Assembly: GCF_004210375.1 (NCBI RefSeq)
Contig: NC_134829.1
Coordinates: 22,646,034 to 22,710,033, forward strand
Source: Tachypleus tridentatus
Lineage: Eukaryota > Arthropoda > Merostomata > Xiphosura > Limulidae
Length of the DNA: 64,000 nucleotides
Reading direction: 5' to 3'
A program made the position numbers and the translations under genes. Positions 1 through 9,455 of the stretch are shown here, in pieces (the first letter of the stretch is position 1; every line of letters starts with the position of its first letter). Under the pieces are notes generated by a model. That model saw only the letters and a program-made list of their open reading frames with translations, was not told the DNA's origin and ran no database searches.

Positions 1-437
1 TCGATCTTTTATAACAGCTGAGGAAACATGAAACGTCTATTAAGAACATGTTTTAACAAATGATTTATACGTAGTGTAACTTGCAGATTAATATAGAGTC
101 TAGTCAGAACTCGTAGGGATTTATCAATGTTCCAACAAACAACAACGATCTGAATAGAATTATATTTGAGGAACAGACAGTTAGCTCTTAATCCTTCGTT
201 TGTGGGTTGGGTAAATCTGTCAACCACCCTATGAGCAAATGATTTGAAGATTTTTGCCGCGGGCCATTCACAATATTGCGCGCAAAATGTTTGCATCGTA
301 TGATGTCAGCCCAGTTGAAGGGTTAAATATGTGAGTCTTATATGTCCTAATGATAAGTCCCTGATGTAAGAGATATGCTCGGTGTATAATTTTATGTTTT
401 GAACATGTTTAGTTTAAAATTAGATAATTAAAAATAC
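1..437. other. No recognisable feature
   Basis: AT-rich sequence with no credible gene. The 95-codon minus-strand frame at 9-296 has no domain, signal peptide or repeat signature and is treated as chance. Confidence 0.5.
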
Positions 438-439
438 AA

Positions 440-656
440 ATGGAAGATATAACAATCCCTCCTGAATTAAAAATACAAATGGAAGACATAACAACCCCTA
501 CTGAATTAAAAACACAAATAGAAAATACGACAACCTCTACTGAATTGAAAACACAAATGGAAGATACAACAACTCATACTGAATTAAAAACACAAATAAA
601 AGTTAAACAATCCCTACTGAATTAAAAATACAAATAGATAGTACAACAACTCATAC
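440..656 (+). repeat. 39-bp tandem repeat that keeps one reading frame
   Basis: About five and a half copies of a 39-bp unit. The first four read continuously in frame as 13-residue repeats of the form (M/I)E(D/N)(I/T)T(T/I)xxELK(T/I)Q, at 440-595. The fifth unit is altered and runs into a stop at 623-625, and degenerate copies continue to about 656. Because 39 is a multiple of three the frame survives unit changes, as in repeat-protein exons, but no splice sites, start context or flanking exon were identified. It may be a non-coding minisatellite or the remnant of a repetitive exon. Confidence 0.7.
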
Positions 657-659
657 TGA

Positions 660-1365
660 TATACAACAATTGAAAGAAATCCATTCTTTTCCCTAGGGCC
701 CCGAGATAACTCGGTGTCTGTAACGTAATTGTTTCACAATGTTTACACGAAGAATCAGCTGGCTATCTCTAATTTTGAACAGATAAACTAGAAAAAATAA
801 AACTGTTCTACAGCCTCTGCCGCCAGTTAATTTACTACTCTTGTCTCAGAAAATTGTGACATTTGACCGTTGTTCTTGAAATGCACTCATGGCCTCAAAA
901 TGCGGAGTTCGTTTATGCGGCAATTGGATATGAACTACGAGCTCTCGGTTGCAACGACTGAACACCTGAAGTGAAAAATGCACCAGTCTCTAACTTTAAT
1001 TTATTGTAATTTATTGGTCAGATCGGAATCAAACGGTGGTGTAGCACCTGAGGTCACAAGGGCTTTGAAGCAAATAATAAGATTTACAGTTACCTAAACG
1101 TTCGGAGCATGTTCGGGAATTTCGCAGTTTGAACCACGAAAAAGTGACGTTTTGTATTTTACTTTTGAGCATGAAAGTAAAAACGTGACTAAATCATAAA
1201 TATCTTTCTTCATCAATTTACGCCAAAACAAATGACCTGAAAATTTCCATTTTCGATTTGGGAAAGAATCCTAATAATGCCAAAGTGGCTTTCAAATAAT
1301 ATTTACCTCCATCGACTGCCTTCAATTGTTCTTTAATTTTGGAAACAGCAAGAAACGAAAGTTAA
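660..1365. other. No recognisable feature
   Basis: Non-repetitive AT-rich DNA with no convincing open frame, tRNA-like head or tandem repeat. Confidence 0.4.
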
Positions 1366-1368
1366 CCT

Positions 1369-1640
1369 CGGCATGGCCAGGTGGATTAAGGCGTTCGACT
1401 CGTAATCTGAGAGTCGCGGGTTCGAATCCCTGTCGCACCAAACATGCTCGCCCTTTCAGCCGTGGAGGTGTTATAATGCGACGGTTAATCCCACTATTCT
1501 TTGGTAAAAGAGTGGCTCAAGGGTTGGCGGTGGGTGGTGATGACTAGCTGCCTTTCCTCTAGTCTTAAACTGCTAAATTAGGGACGGCTAGCGCAGATAG
1601 CCCGTTGTGGCTTTGCTTTAAGAAAACACAACTCTCTGAA
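1369..1640 (+). mobile_element. SINE-A, near full-length, tRNA-derived
   Basis: The head at about 1369-1441 is tRNA-like, with an A-box-like TGGCCAGGTGG and a perfect B box GGTTCGAATCC. The putative anticodon loop CTCGTAA would read CGT. The body follows in the order seen in about twenty copies here: ctttcagccgtgg, gttataatg, ggtaaaagagtggct, gatgactagctgcc, aaattagggacggctagcgc. The 3' end departs from the usual tail (gtggctttgctttaagaaaacac), like the SINE-C type at 12768. It is a RNA polymerase III retroposon rather than a functional tRNA gene, because there is no acceptor-stem partner. Confidence 0.85.
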
Positions 1641-2334
1641 TTGGGAGCTATCACAATTGAATTCAATAACGAGACTTCCGTTTCTTACTGTTTTGTTTTT
1701 ATTTCGGGCAAAGTTTTATATCCACAAACGTTCGTAATTCAAGCTTACCATCTCTAATATATTTTCTGGTATCATCAAGCCAAGTTATTTTCTGTTACCG
1801 AAGAATCTCTACTAGATTTTCATCAGATCCATTTCCCAAAGGAGTTTTTTGTACAAAAATTTGTATTTTTTGTCTTTCTATGCTCCAATAACTCATCATT
1901 AGCTATTTTTATGTAAACCGTTGATCTTCATAATTCGTCTATAAACAAATACTTTGATATTCCCTAATCATTTTTTTCACAAATATATTTCCATGCTGGA
2001 TGAATAGGTAAAGGAGAAAGGTCAGGAAATGGAGAATAGAACAGAGTGTACTTCACGTATGTGATTATAAGAGTAATGTTATCCAAAGAATAGGATAAAT
2101 AAATATTACAAACTATAATAACATTAACAAATCAGGCCTCTAAGTTAACTTTAGACGTTGAACGAGCATTCTTTTTTAAATTATGAACAATTTTTTATTT
2201 AATTTATTTAAACAACACACAACTTTAGTTAGGCACTCTTTAGTCCTGTTATAGAAGCACGTAATTTAGAGATGGCAAACCGATATCGAAAGCGTAAGAC
2301 ACCACAAAATATTCCCCACTCTTTAATCTGTAGG

Positions 2335-2530
2335 TGCACCAAACCTAAACGAGAACTATCTCGGCTAGCCTTCCCTATTTGAGCAGTGTAAGAATAGAGG
2401 GAAGGCTGTTAGTTATCACCACCTACCTCCAAGTCTACGGCTACTCTTTAGCAGTGAGTAATGGAATTGACCGTAACATTATAATGTCCCCACAGCTGAA
2501 AGGAGAAGCATGTTAAGTGGTTATATTTTA
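2335..2530 (-). mobile_element. SINE-A fragment (-)
   Basis: Reverse-complement SINE-A body: ctagccttccctatt, gtgtaagaatagagggaagg, then the tctacggctactc and cacagctgaaagg blocks. It lacks a clear tRNA head. It sits directly upstream of the dispersed repeat that carries the hairpin insertion, the same order as at 34330-34680. Confidence 0.75.
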
Positions 2531-2534
2531 AAAG

Positions 2535-2870
2535 GGTTAGTTTGCTTATTTTCAGGGTAAATTGTTAGAGAAAAATATTTTGGAAGTGGTGAAATAAAAA
2601 TATGATAGGGGTAAAAAAGCGATGTGGCTAATTAAATAGAAAAACATTTATTTTAATTAGTGATGACGAGAAACCCACTTGTTGAGAAATTTATATGCAA
2701 AAACGGCTCGTTTGGGCTGAGAAAACACTTTACATTGTTCGCTCTTCTATGTAAAGTGTTTTCTCAGCCCAAACGAGCCGTTTTTGCATATAAATTTATT
2801 TTAATTAGAAGCTTTTAAATATTTCAGAACACTCATAATTTCTTCTTAATATTTCCTTTAATCAGAATTA
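2535..2870. repeat. Dispersed repeat, interrupted copy
   Basis: Matches 34490-34680 block by block (aatattttggaagtggt, aaaaatatgat, catttatttt.attag, aagttt/aagctt, aaatat.tcagaac). The far end also matches 61785-61850. This copy is interrupted by the 133-bp hairpin insertion at 2661-2793; the other two are not. Confidence 0.75.
2646..2808. mobile_element. 133-bp perfect-hairpin insertion with 15-bp target duplication
   Basis: Arms 2687-2735 and 2749-2797 are exact reverse complements over 49 bp, with a 13-nt loop at 2736-2748. The 15-mer atttattttaattag occurs at both 2646-2660 and 2794-2808, so the inserted segment is 2661-2793. Related unfilled sites with a single atttattttgattag occur at about 34600 and 61790. 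The long target duplication suggests insertion by target-primed retroposition rather than by a typical short-TSD DNA transposase. No protein is encoded. A cloning or assembly fold-back is less likely because of the flanking duplication and the empty sites. Confidence 0.85.
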
Positions 2871-3895
2871 TAAAAATTAATTATCAATCTAAAATACACT
2901 TTAAGCGTAAAAAGTAAATAATGAATACCTTTCTATTTCTGTTATCCTGGTTTGTATTTTAAAATACTAGATGGCGACAGTAACAACACCTTGAAATGAT
3001 ACGAGTAGTTTTATACAGCGTGAACAAACTATAAAGAATGAAATATATTTTTTGTAATGTGATGTTCAAGATATAAATCTAAAGTTTGATTGTTTATGTT
3101 AATATATTAAACAGTACTTTAACTCGATTATAAAACAAAGAACTGTATTAAGATGAAGCATTTTGAATGTACACTACCCTTGTGGCATAAATTGAACCTA
3201 ACACCTTATGGTGCCGCCACTTTCGAAATATTCGCCCTCTGGGTCTATTTTGTGAAGTTAAGATATCACGTGACCGCTACCGTCTCAAACTGCGTTCTGC
3301 CCCCTTCCTCACTCTCGCCCTCTACATTGAAGCTGCTTCTTTGAGTTCCAAGTGAAAGCCCAAACTATTGAATCACGATAAACTTTCATGTGAAAGCACA
3401 ACTTCTGAAGGAATGAAAGTCGTAGTTTGATCTTTATTTTTTTTAAATTTTATACTTTTTGAAGAAATTATCTTTAACCTGTAATAAGATGTAAATACAA
3501 CATATCTCTGATATGTAACAACGTTTTAAAGTTTTAGAAATAAAATAAAATACATATTTCTCACATCACTTGAAAGTTGGAAAGGATATATTATACTTTT
3601 ACAATGTAAGCTCATAATAAGAATCACGTTTTATGAGCATTATTGAAACATATTACATTTGACTTCCTCAACTATTAATAGGATTTTCACTGTTAATTAT
3701 TACGTCCGCAATTATTTAAAAAAAGACTGCTTTATCTGACCAAACACTCTCAATCATGTTTTTTTAAAAGTAACCCTAAGCCTTAATTCTCAGGTCTTTA
3801 ACAAGGTAGTCCAATTATTATAATTATTCATGTGATAATTAATATGTATCATGATTTGTTAAGTTGTTTGCGCAAAGCTGCATAACGATTATCTG
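2870..3895. other. No recognisable gene
   Basis: AT-rich DNA. The 63-codon frame at 3153-3344 has no family signature, and the sequence around it shows no splice or promoter support. Confidence 0.4.
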
Positions 3896-3899
3896 CATT

Positions 3900-4055
3900 A
3901 ACCGTCCTTTATTTAGCAATATAAAACTAGAAGGAAGGCATCTAGTTATCACCACACACCGCCAACTGTTGGGCTACTAATGAACAGTGAGATTTACCAT
4001 ACCATTATAACGCCACCACAGATGAAAGGGAGAGTATGTTTGAGAGGAAGGTGAT
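3900..4055 (-). mobile_element. SINE-A fragment (-)
   Basis: Decayed reverse-complement SINE-A body (gaaggcatctagttatcaccac, ccgccaactgttgggctact, accattataacgcc, gatgaaagggagag) without the tRNA head. Confidence 0.7.
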
Positions 4056-4059
4056 AATT

Positions 4060-4875
4060 TCATATTATTTTTCACTACCTCTTGACATTTACTTTAATTC
4101 TAAGGATAACAAGTCATAATTAATTTAAATAAAAGTTTCACATTTCCAAATTTTAAACATTTCTCTGTAAAAAAAGATTAAACAATATTTCAATTCTTCT
4201 ACAAGTGATATCTAAAATAACAAAATCCTACTACTTGAAACTTTAAGAAATGATATGTCAAATAATACACCCTTATTAGTCGAGAATATGAGAAGTTATG
4301 TGTCAAATAACACACCCCTACTACCTCATAATATGAAAAGGTCTATTTCAAACTTCTATTTTAATGTCTTTAGGCTATCTTGTCAGAAATGTTTCAGTAC
4401 TGTAAGTTTTGATTAACAAATCTAAAATAGAAACAATTTTTTTATGTGATTGTGTCACATTTTTGAAGAATAAAACTAAAACAGACTTTTTTTCACTACG
4501 ATGGACAAAAACAGAGTGTCTGACTGACTAAGAAACTTAAAATACGGGTAAAGTTTCAACGAAGAAAAATTATTAAAACTAGTTGATCAACATAAAGTTC
4601 CTACAAAGATAGTTAAGAGTTCAAGTCGATTTTTTTCAATTGATATTCACTTCGACTAAACATTAAAAGATGAAACTTCCTTCTCTGCCACTTTCCCTAC
4701 ACAATTTTGCCCAAGCTATGGATCTGCATCACAAAAGGCCCAACTACGGAACTAAAACGCAAGTCACCTTTGGTTACATTTCTTTGTCATTCGCAATTAC
4801 CTTTTCAATCCACTAAGCCCTCGTCAGGTGCAAAGGTGGTTGTAAAGAAAGATGAATAGTGTGAGATTATAATCC
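4060..4875. other. No recognisable gene
   Basis: AT-rich. A short motif, tcaaataa(t/c)acacccctac/ttatta, recurs about every 60 bp near 4255-4320 as a weak local duplication. No coding signal was seen. Confidence 0.35.
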
Positions 4876-4879
4876 GGAA

Positions 4880-5090
4880 CACCAAACATGCTCGTCCTTT
4901 CAGCCGTGGGAGCGTTATAATGTGACGGTCAATCCCACTATTAGTTGGCGAAAGAGTAGCCCAAGAGTTGGCGGTGAGTGGCGATGACTAGCTACCTTCC
5001 CTCTAGTCTTACTGCTAAATTAGGGACGGCTAGCGCAGATAGCCCTCGAGTAGCTTTGCGCGAAATTCAAAACAAACAAACAAATACAAA
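4880..5090 (+). mobile_element. SINE-A (+), head truncated
   Basis: The body starts at caccaaacatgctcg and runs through ctttcagccgtggg, ggcgaaagagtagcccaaga and gatgactagctacc. It ends with the canonical tail tagctttgcgcgaaattcaa followed by (CAAA)n. Only the last bases of the tRNA head remain. Confidence 0.85.
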
Positions 5091-5499
5091 CGAAAATGAA
5101 ATACCTAAGAATCAATAAACTTATAAACAGTTTGATTTTTATGTATCTACCCAGGGTCATTTTAAAAATACAGTACCACTGAAAGGCCCGAGAATTAGCC
5201 AGATGACAATGAATTTGCATCTAATGCATTTGGCCCGAATCTTTTGAAAGAATTGCTAAGTGTAGATGGTCAAAAATCAATCATGTATTTTCCTGACTGA
5301 AAATATTGTACATGTAACAAAATCCTGAGCATAATGAAAGGTTTCACATGTGCATCAGCTACTTCCAGCTTTTGAAGTATTAAAAATGTGTAAGACGTAA
5401 TAGTCATACATAGAAAGAAACCAACAATTTGTAACACAAAAACATTCAATGAAGTACCTTGTAAAGTGGGTTTAAACATCGGATTATGTCCAAACTTAC

Positions 5500-5850
5500 A
5501 CGACGACTATCTACACTAATCGTTCTTGACAGCTAGTTAGCAACACAATTCGCCAACACTTGGGCTACTCTTTTACCAATGAATAGTGAGATTGGTCGTT
5601 TCAATTACGTACCCTAGGCTAAAAGAACGTGTATATTTGGTGGGGCAGAGATGTGAATCCGACACTTGCAGATTGTGAGTTGAGCCCCCTCCTAACCCCC
5701 AGATCATCTGGAAGTGTAAAGTGTCAGTATCATTTCTATTTTTTAGTATAGATCTGGAAATATGTTTTCAGTAAATTCTCACTGAAACAACAAATACAAC
5801 ATAGACTTTATGGGTCTTGTTAACTACAAAAATCTCGATAATTCAGGGAA
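5500..5850 (-). mobile_element. SINE-A variant with alternative head and 5' extension (-)
   Basis: On the minus strand a ~130-bp extension (about 5850-5720) leads into a different tRNA-like head (5720-5640) and then a decayed SINE-A body (5635-5500). The same order of extension, alternative head and body occurs at 38335-38700. Extension plus alternative head also occur at 25430-25200. This indicates a SINE subfamily whose body is shared but whose head is not. Confidence 0.55.
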
Positions 5851-6269
5851 GAAAGAGAGTTACGTTTAGCATTAGAAATCCACCTGTACATGGTTCAATC
5901 ATTTTATGAAGTGTTGACGATGGTAAAATCAAAACTGATCTGCTTCATCCCACCAGTGTTAGGGCTACTCTGATTTGGGACGTAAACAAACGAGACATGT
6001 GTATTTCATGTTTTTTATTAACAGAATGAGAATCTTTGTAATTGAAGACGTCAGAAATTTCTAGAAAACTGTAAGTCCTTCATCAAACAGATTAATTATT
6101 TGAATCATAGAGTATTTGCATAACCAAAGTCTCTTACATATATATGTATATAATGAACACGACCATTCGTTCCTTGTTGAAGATAAGTTTTCAAACAAAC
6201 TTAAATAGAACATTCTAGATGGATATAACAGTTCTGATGAATAATTTTGTTTCTTTATTTGTAGTTATT

Positions 6270-6760
6270 CAAAAAGCTATCCGATGGGTTAATTTCCACT
6301 GTGCCTATTACGAGTATCGAAATTCAGTTGTTAGTGTTATAGTCTTTCAGACTTACCGTTGTGCCACTAGGTGGCGTGATCATTAAAAAGAATCTGTATG
6401 TTTCCTTACTGCAAAACACCATTGTTCACTGAGGAGAACTGAACTCTTTATTTTACACTGTAAGTCCAAAGATTTACCGCTGTCCCAACAGGTGACCACT
6501 AAAAATTAATAATATCATTGTACTCCACCAATAAATTACCATTTGATATATAAATTCTTCTTTTCTATTTCTAAACATTGTCTTAATTTTCCAATAACAT
6601 GAACAAACGAAACAACTTACTACACTTTATTTCAGGCTAAATGTTCTCTTATTATAATCTATCCTAGAAAGATTCGTTGGGCTTTTAAGGAATCCAGCTC
6701 CGGATGTTAGTGTTATAAATTTTTAAACTTACCACTGTCCCAGCTGGAGTACTGATCAAT
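6270..6760 (-). repeat. Three decayed SINE-B pieces (-)
   Basis: SINE-B is a second tRNA-related family. Its better copies (36985-37112 on minus, 31708-31835 on plus) read through agtggctcagcggtat, cttacaacgctaaaa and ttcgatacccg. At 6272-6376 a nearly whole reverse copy is visible. At 6455-6500 and 6690-6745 only the head end (cttaccactgtcccagct and similar) remains. The repeated spacing suggests local duplication of the head. Confidence 0.55.
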
Positions 6761-7436
6761 AGATGAAGATGGATACGCTTCTGTTCTCGACAAATTACAA
6801 AAGTATCACCATTAATTTTTTATATCTATTCATAACTTATTTTAAACAAAATATACTTCAGTTCGATAGAGAAATGCGGAATCTGTGATTATTGACTGGA
6901 TTTCAAAAGCACCATAGACAAAACTGAGGTTAACATGACATCAAAACTCGTGTTCTTAGCTACCATTAAACATGGTGGAGAAACTATTAAAATACAACCA
7001 ACCCTAATGGCCATATTTATTTATTCTTTAACAACCAGAGCTCTAGAACAAATGAAACTTAAGATAGAATATTTACTGATGAAAAAATACTCTGAATGTT
7101 CTCATGTAAGATACATGTAGATATCTTATTTGATTGTGGATCTAATAACTGAACGTCTTCTAATCCGATAGCGTAAGCATTACCAAGACGTTCAACAAAA
7201 ATAAAAGTTTATCAAGATGTTCAACTACAATAGAAGTATTACCAAAATGTTCAATTTAAACAAAAGTATTATTAAGTTATTTAGCTTAAACAAACAGTAT
7301 TATCGGATTAAACAAATTGTAGAAAATATAGTCTACTCTACGTACTTGTAGTCAAGTGTCATTTTACAGGTTTATGTAACAGATAATGCGATTGTCCTGT
7401 ACGAAAAATTGAGGTAATTTCTATATAAAATGGGAA

Positions 7437-7704
7437 ATTCATTTATTCATATTTAAGGGCTATCTGTTACAAAATGTGAAATTCATTTATTCATACTTAA
7501 GGGCTATCTGTTACAAAATGTGAAATTCATTTATTCATACTTAAGGGCTATCTGTTACAGAATGTGAAATTCATTTATTCATACTTAAGGGCTATCTGTT
7601 ACAAAATGTGAAATTCATTTATTCATACTTAAGGGCTATCTGTTACAAAATGTGAAATTCATTTATTAATACTTAAGGGCTATCTGTTACAAAATGTGAA
7701 ATTC
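7437..7704. repeat. 44-bp tandem repeat, about six copies
   Basis: Six near-identical tandem copies of a 44-bp unit containing attcatttattcatactta, gggctatctgttac and aaaatgtgaa. Differences are single bases (cataTtt, acaGaat, ttaAtac). The gggctatctgtta segment resembles the internal part of the SINE-B tail that is also present at 7790-7820, so the array may have grown from a SINE edge. Confidence 0.9.
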
Positions 7705-7779
7705 GACGGTGAAGGGGATTGTTTAAGTATCCACACTGAGCCTCTTTATTCCAACATATTACTAGAAGATTGTTATTAT

Positions 7780-7885
7780 TTATTATTAAACAAAAAGCTA
7801 CACATAAGGCTATCTGTGCTATGCTCGCAACGGGTTTCTTGTAGTATAAGTTAGCAGACGTACCGTTGTGCCACTCCACTTGAAG
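7780..7885 (-). mobile_element. SINE-B (-)
   Basis: Reverse-complement SINE-B: attaaacaaaaagctacac, aaggctatctgtgct, gcaacgggtttc, cagacgtaccgttgtgccac. The head is at the 7885 end. Confidence 0.75.
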
Positions 7886-8835
7886 AAAATACAAATAAGT
7901 GTGGATTCGGTTGTCTAGAAACTGATGAATTATGTTTACTTCAGAATCATACTGTTTTGTTGTAAGGTCAGTTTCATGATCAAATGAAACAAGTCGAGAC
8001 AGTCACCATTAAAGAGATGTTAGGGCTATTTCAGTTTTTATATCGATATATTTTCGTGTGGCTTCATTGCTACTCACCAAGAGTCACAGAAAAAGATAAA
8101 ACTCATAAGATATGTGTTTCTGTAAATAACGTAGAGACTGCCACACTGTGTCAGTTGCGAAACGTCTTAAGCCACGTATTTTTATTGTAATCTAGAGATT
8201 ATAAACATTTTTTATGTGCTTGCTGTGGGAGGGAGAAGTGTGTAAACACTTATCTGAAGGCCACTGATGAGAAAATCCAGGTGGACATCCTTTAGCATTT
8301 CTGCTATAAATGGATCTTAGAATTGTATTTCTATAGTTCCTGTTACGCGTCAGGTACAAGGTAAGAAAACACTCTGATATTACAATTTTTCTGTGGATAA
8401 AAAAGTCTAAAATATTTATTCTTGTTTTCAATTCTTTTCTGTATGATAGTTATTTTATTTTTTATCAATGAAGTATAAATATTTAACAAAGCTTACATCG
8501 TGACTGCATATGTCACATATGATTTTTAGCCGATTTATGAACCACGTTCTAATATTGTATATCGATAGAATTAGACATGAGTATAACTGATACAGTTTTC
8601 CACAATTATTGTCACACTGAAATGTTGGTGCATATGACCGAAAATGTCATATAAAAGGACTTTTTTTTTTAAATTACAACAGAGTAAAATATAATGAAAA
8701 TAGATTATAATCCTGTTATGTTTCAATATTCTTGTTTGATATATGTCCTTTTCTTATCATTAACAACTTAAAATGGTTTATATATTTGAATTATACGTAA
8801 CTATGTTATCATATGTAATTATTCACAATTGTTCG

Positions 8836-8894
8836 ATGGGGATTCGAGCACACGATCTTCGGATTATGAGTCGAGTGCCTTAACTCACCTGTCC
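8836..8894 (-). repeat. Isolated tRNA-like SINE-A head (-)
   Basis: The complement carries the SINE-A head order: gagttaaggcactcgactc, ataatc, then a B-box-like sequence. The body is absent, so this is a head-only retroposon fragment or the stump of a decayed SINE. Confidence 0.55.
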
Positions 8895-9455
8895 ATTATT
8901 CCTTGTTCAGTTAATTGGTTTATCCGAATGCACTTTTTTGGTTTATTTTATCAAGCAATAACAAATACTGATGAGCCATGAATTATATAAATTTAGTTTA
9001 CTACAACAAAACTAAGAAGATTTAACAACTAAGTAATTTATGGATTCTGTCTTTTATTCTCTGAAATTGCACATTTTAGTTTTGCAAAGTAAAACTTCGT
9101 ACTTAATATTCTTGTTGCAGAATATACTTTGTTCTGAGTTATCATTCCAAGTATCATTCTACCTTTGATATAAAATGACTATTAATATACTTTTATGATT
9201 ATATCTATCATTAATTTCACAGTTTTTACTTTAAAGTAAGAGTTCATTAGTAGTAAACATTTATATAGATTAATTTAACTAATCCAGAAAGTTAATATTT
9301 ATTTCAGTTGATTTGATCGATTTCTTCCTTGTGTTACATATTCGTTCAAAGTTAGGCAAAAAAGAAAACAGTTTAACAGTATTTCATAAAATGAAATATA
9401 CAAAAGTTTTATTTGAAATTTTCTGCTAATTTGAAACATTTTTGTTTTTCACAGA

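Noticed and set aside
1369..1441. Possible tRNA-Thr (CGT) gene
   Set aside because: The A and B boxes are good, but the acceptor stem has no partner and the sequence continues directly into the SINE-A body. It is a SINE head.
7984..8190. 68-codon plus-strand frame with a hydrophobic segment
   Set aside because: The hydrophobic stretch is internal, with no promoter, splice or family evidence.
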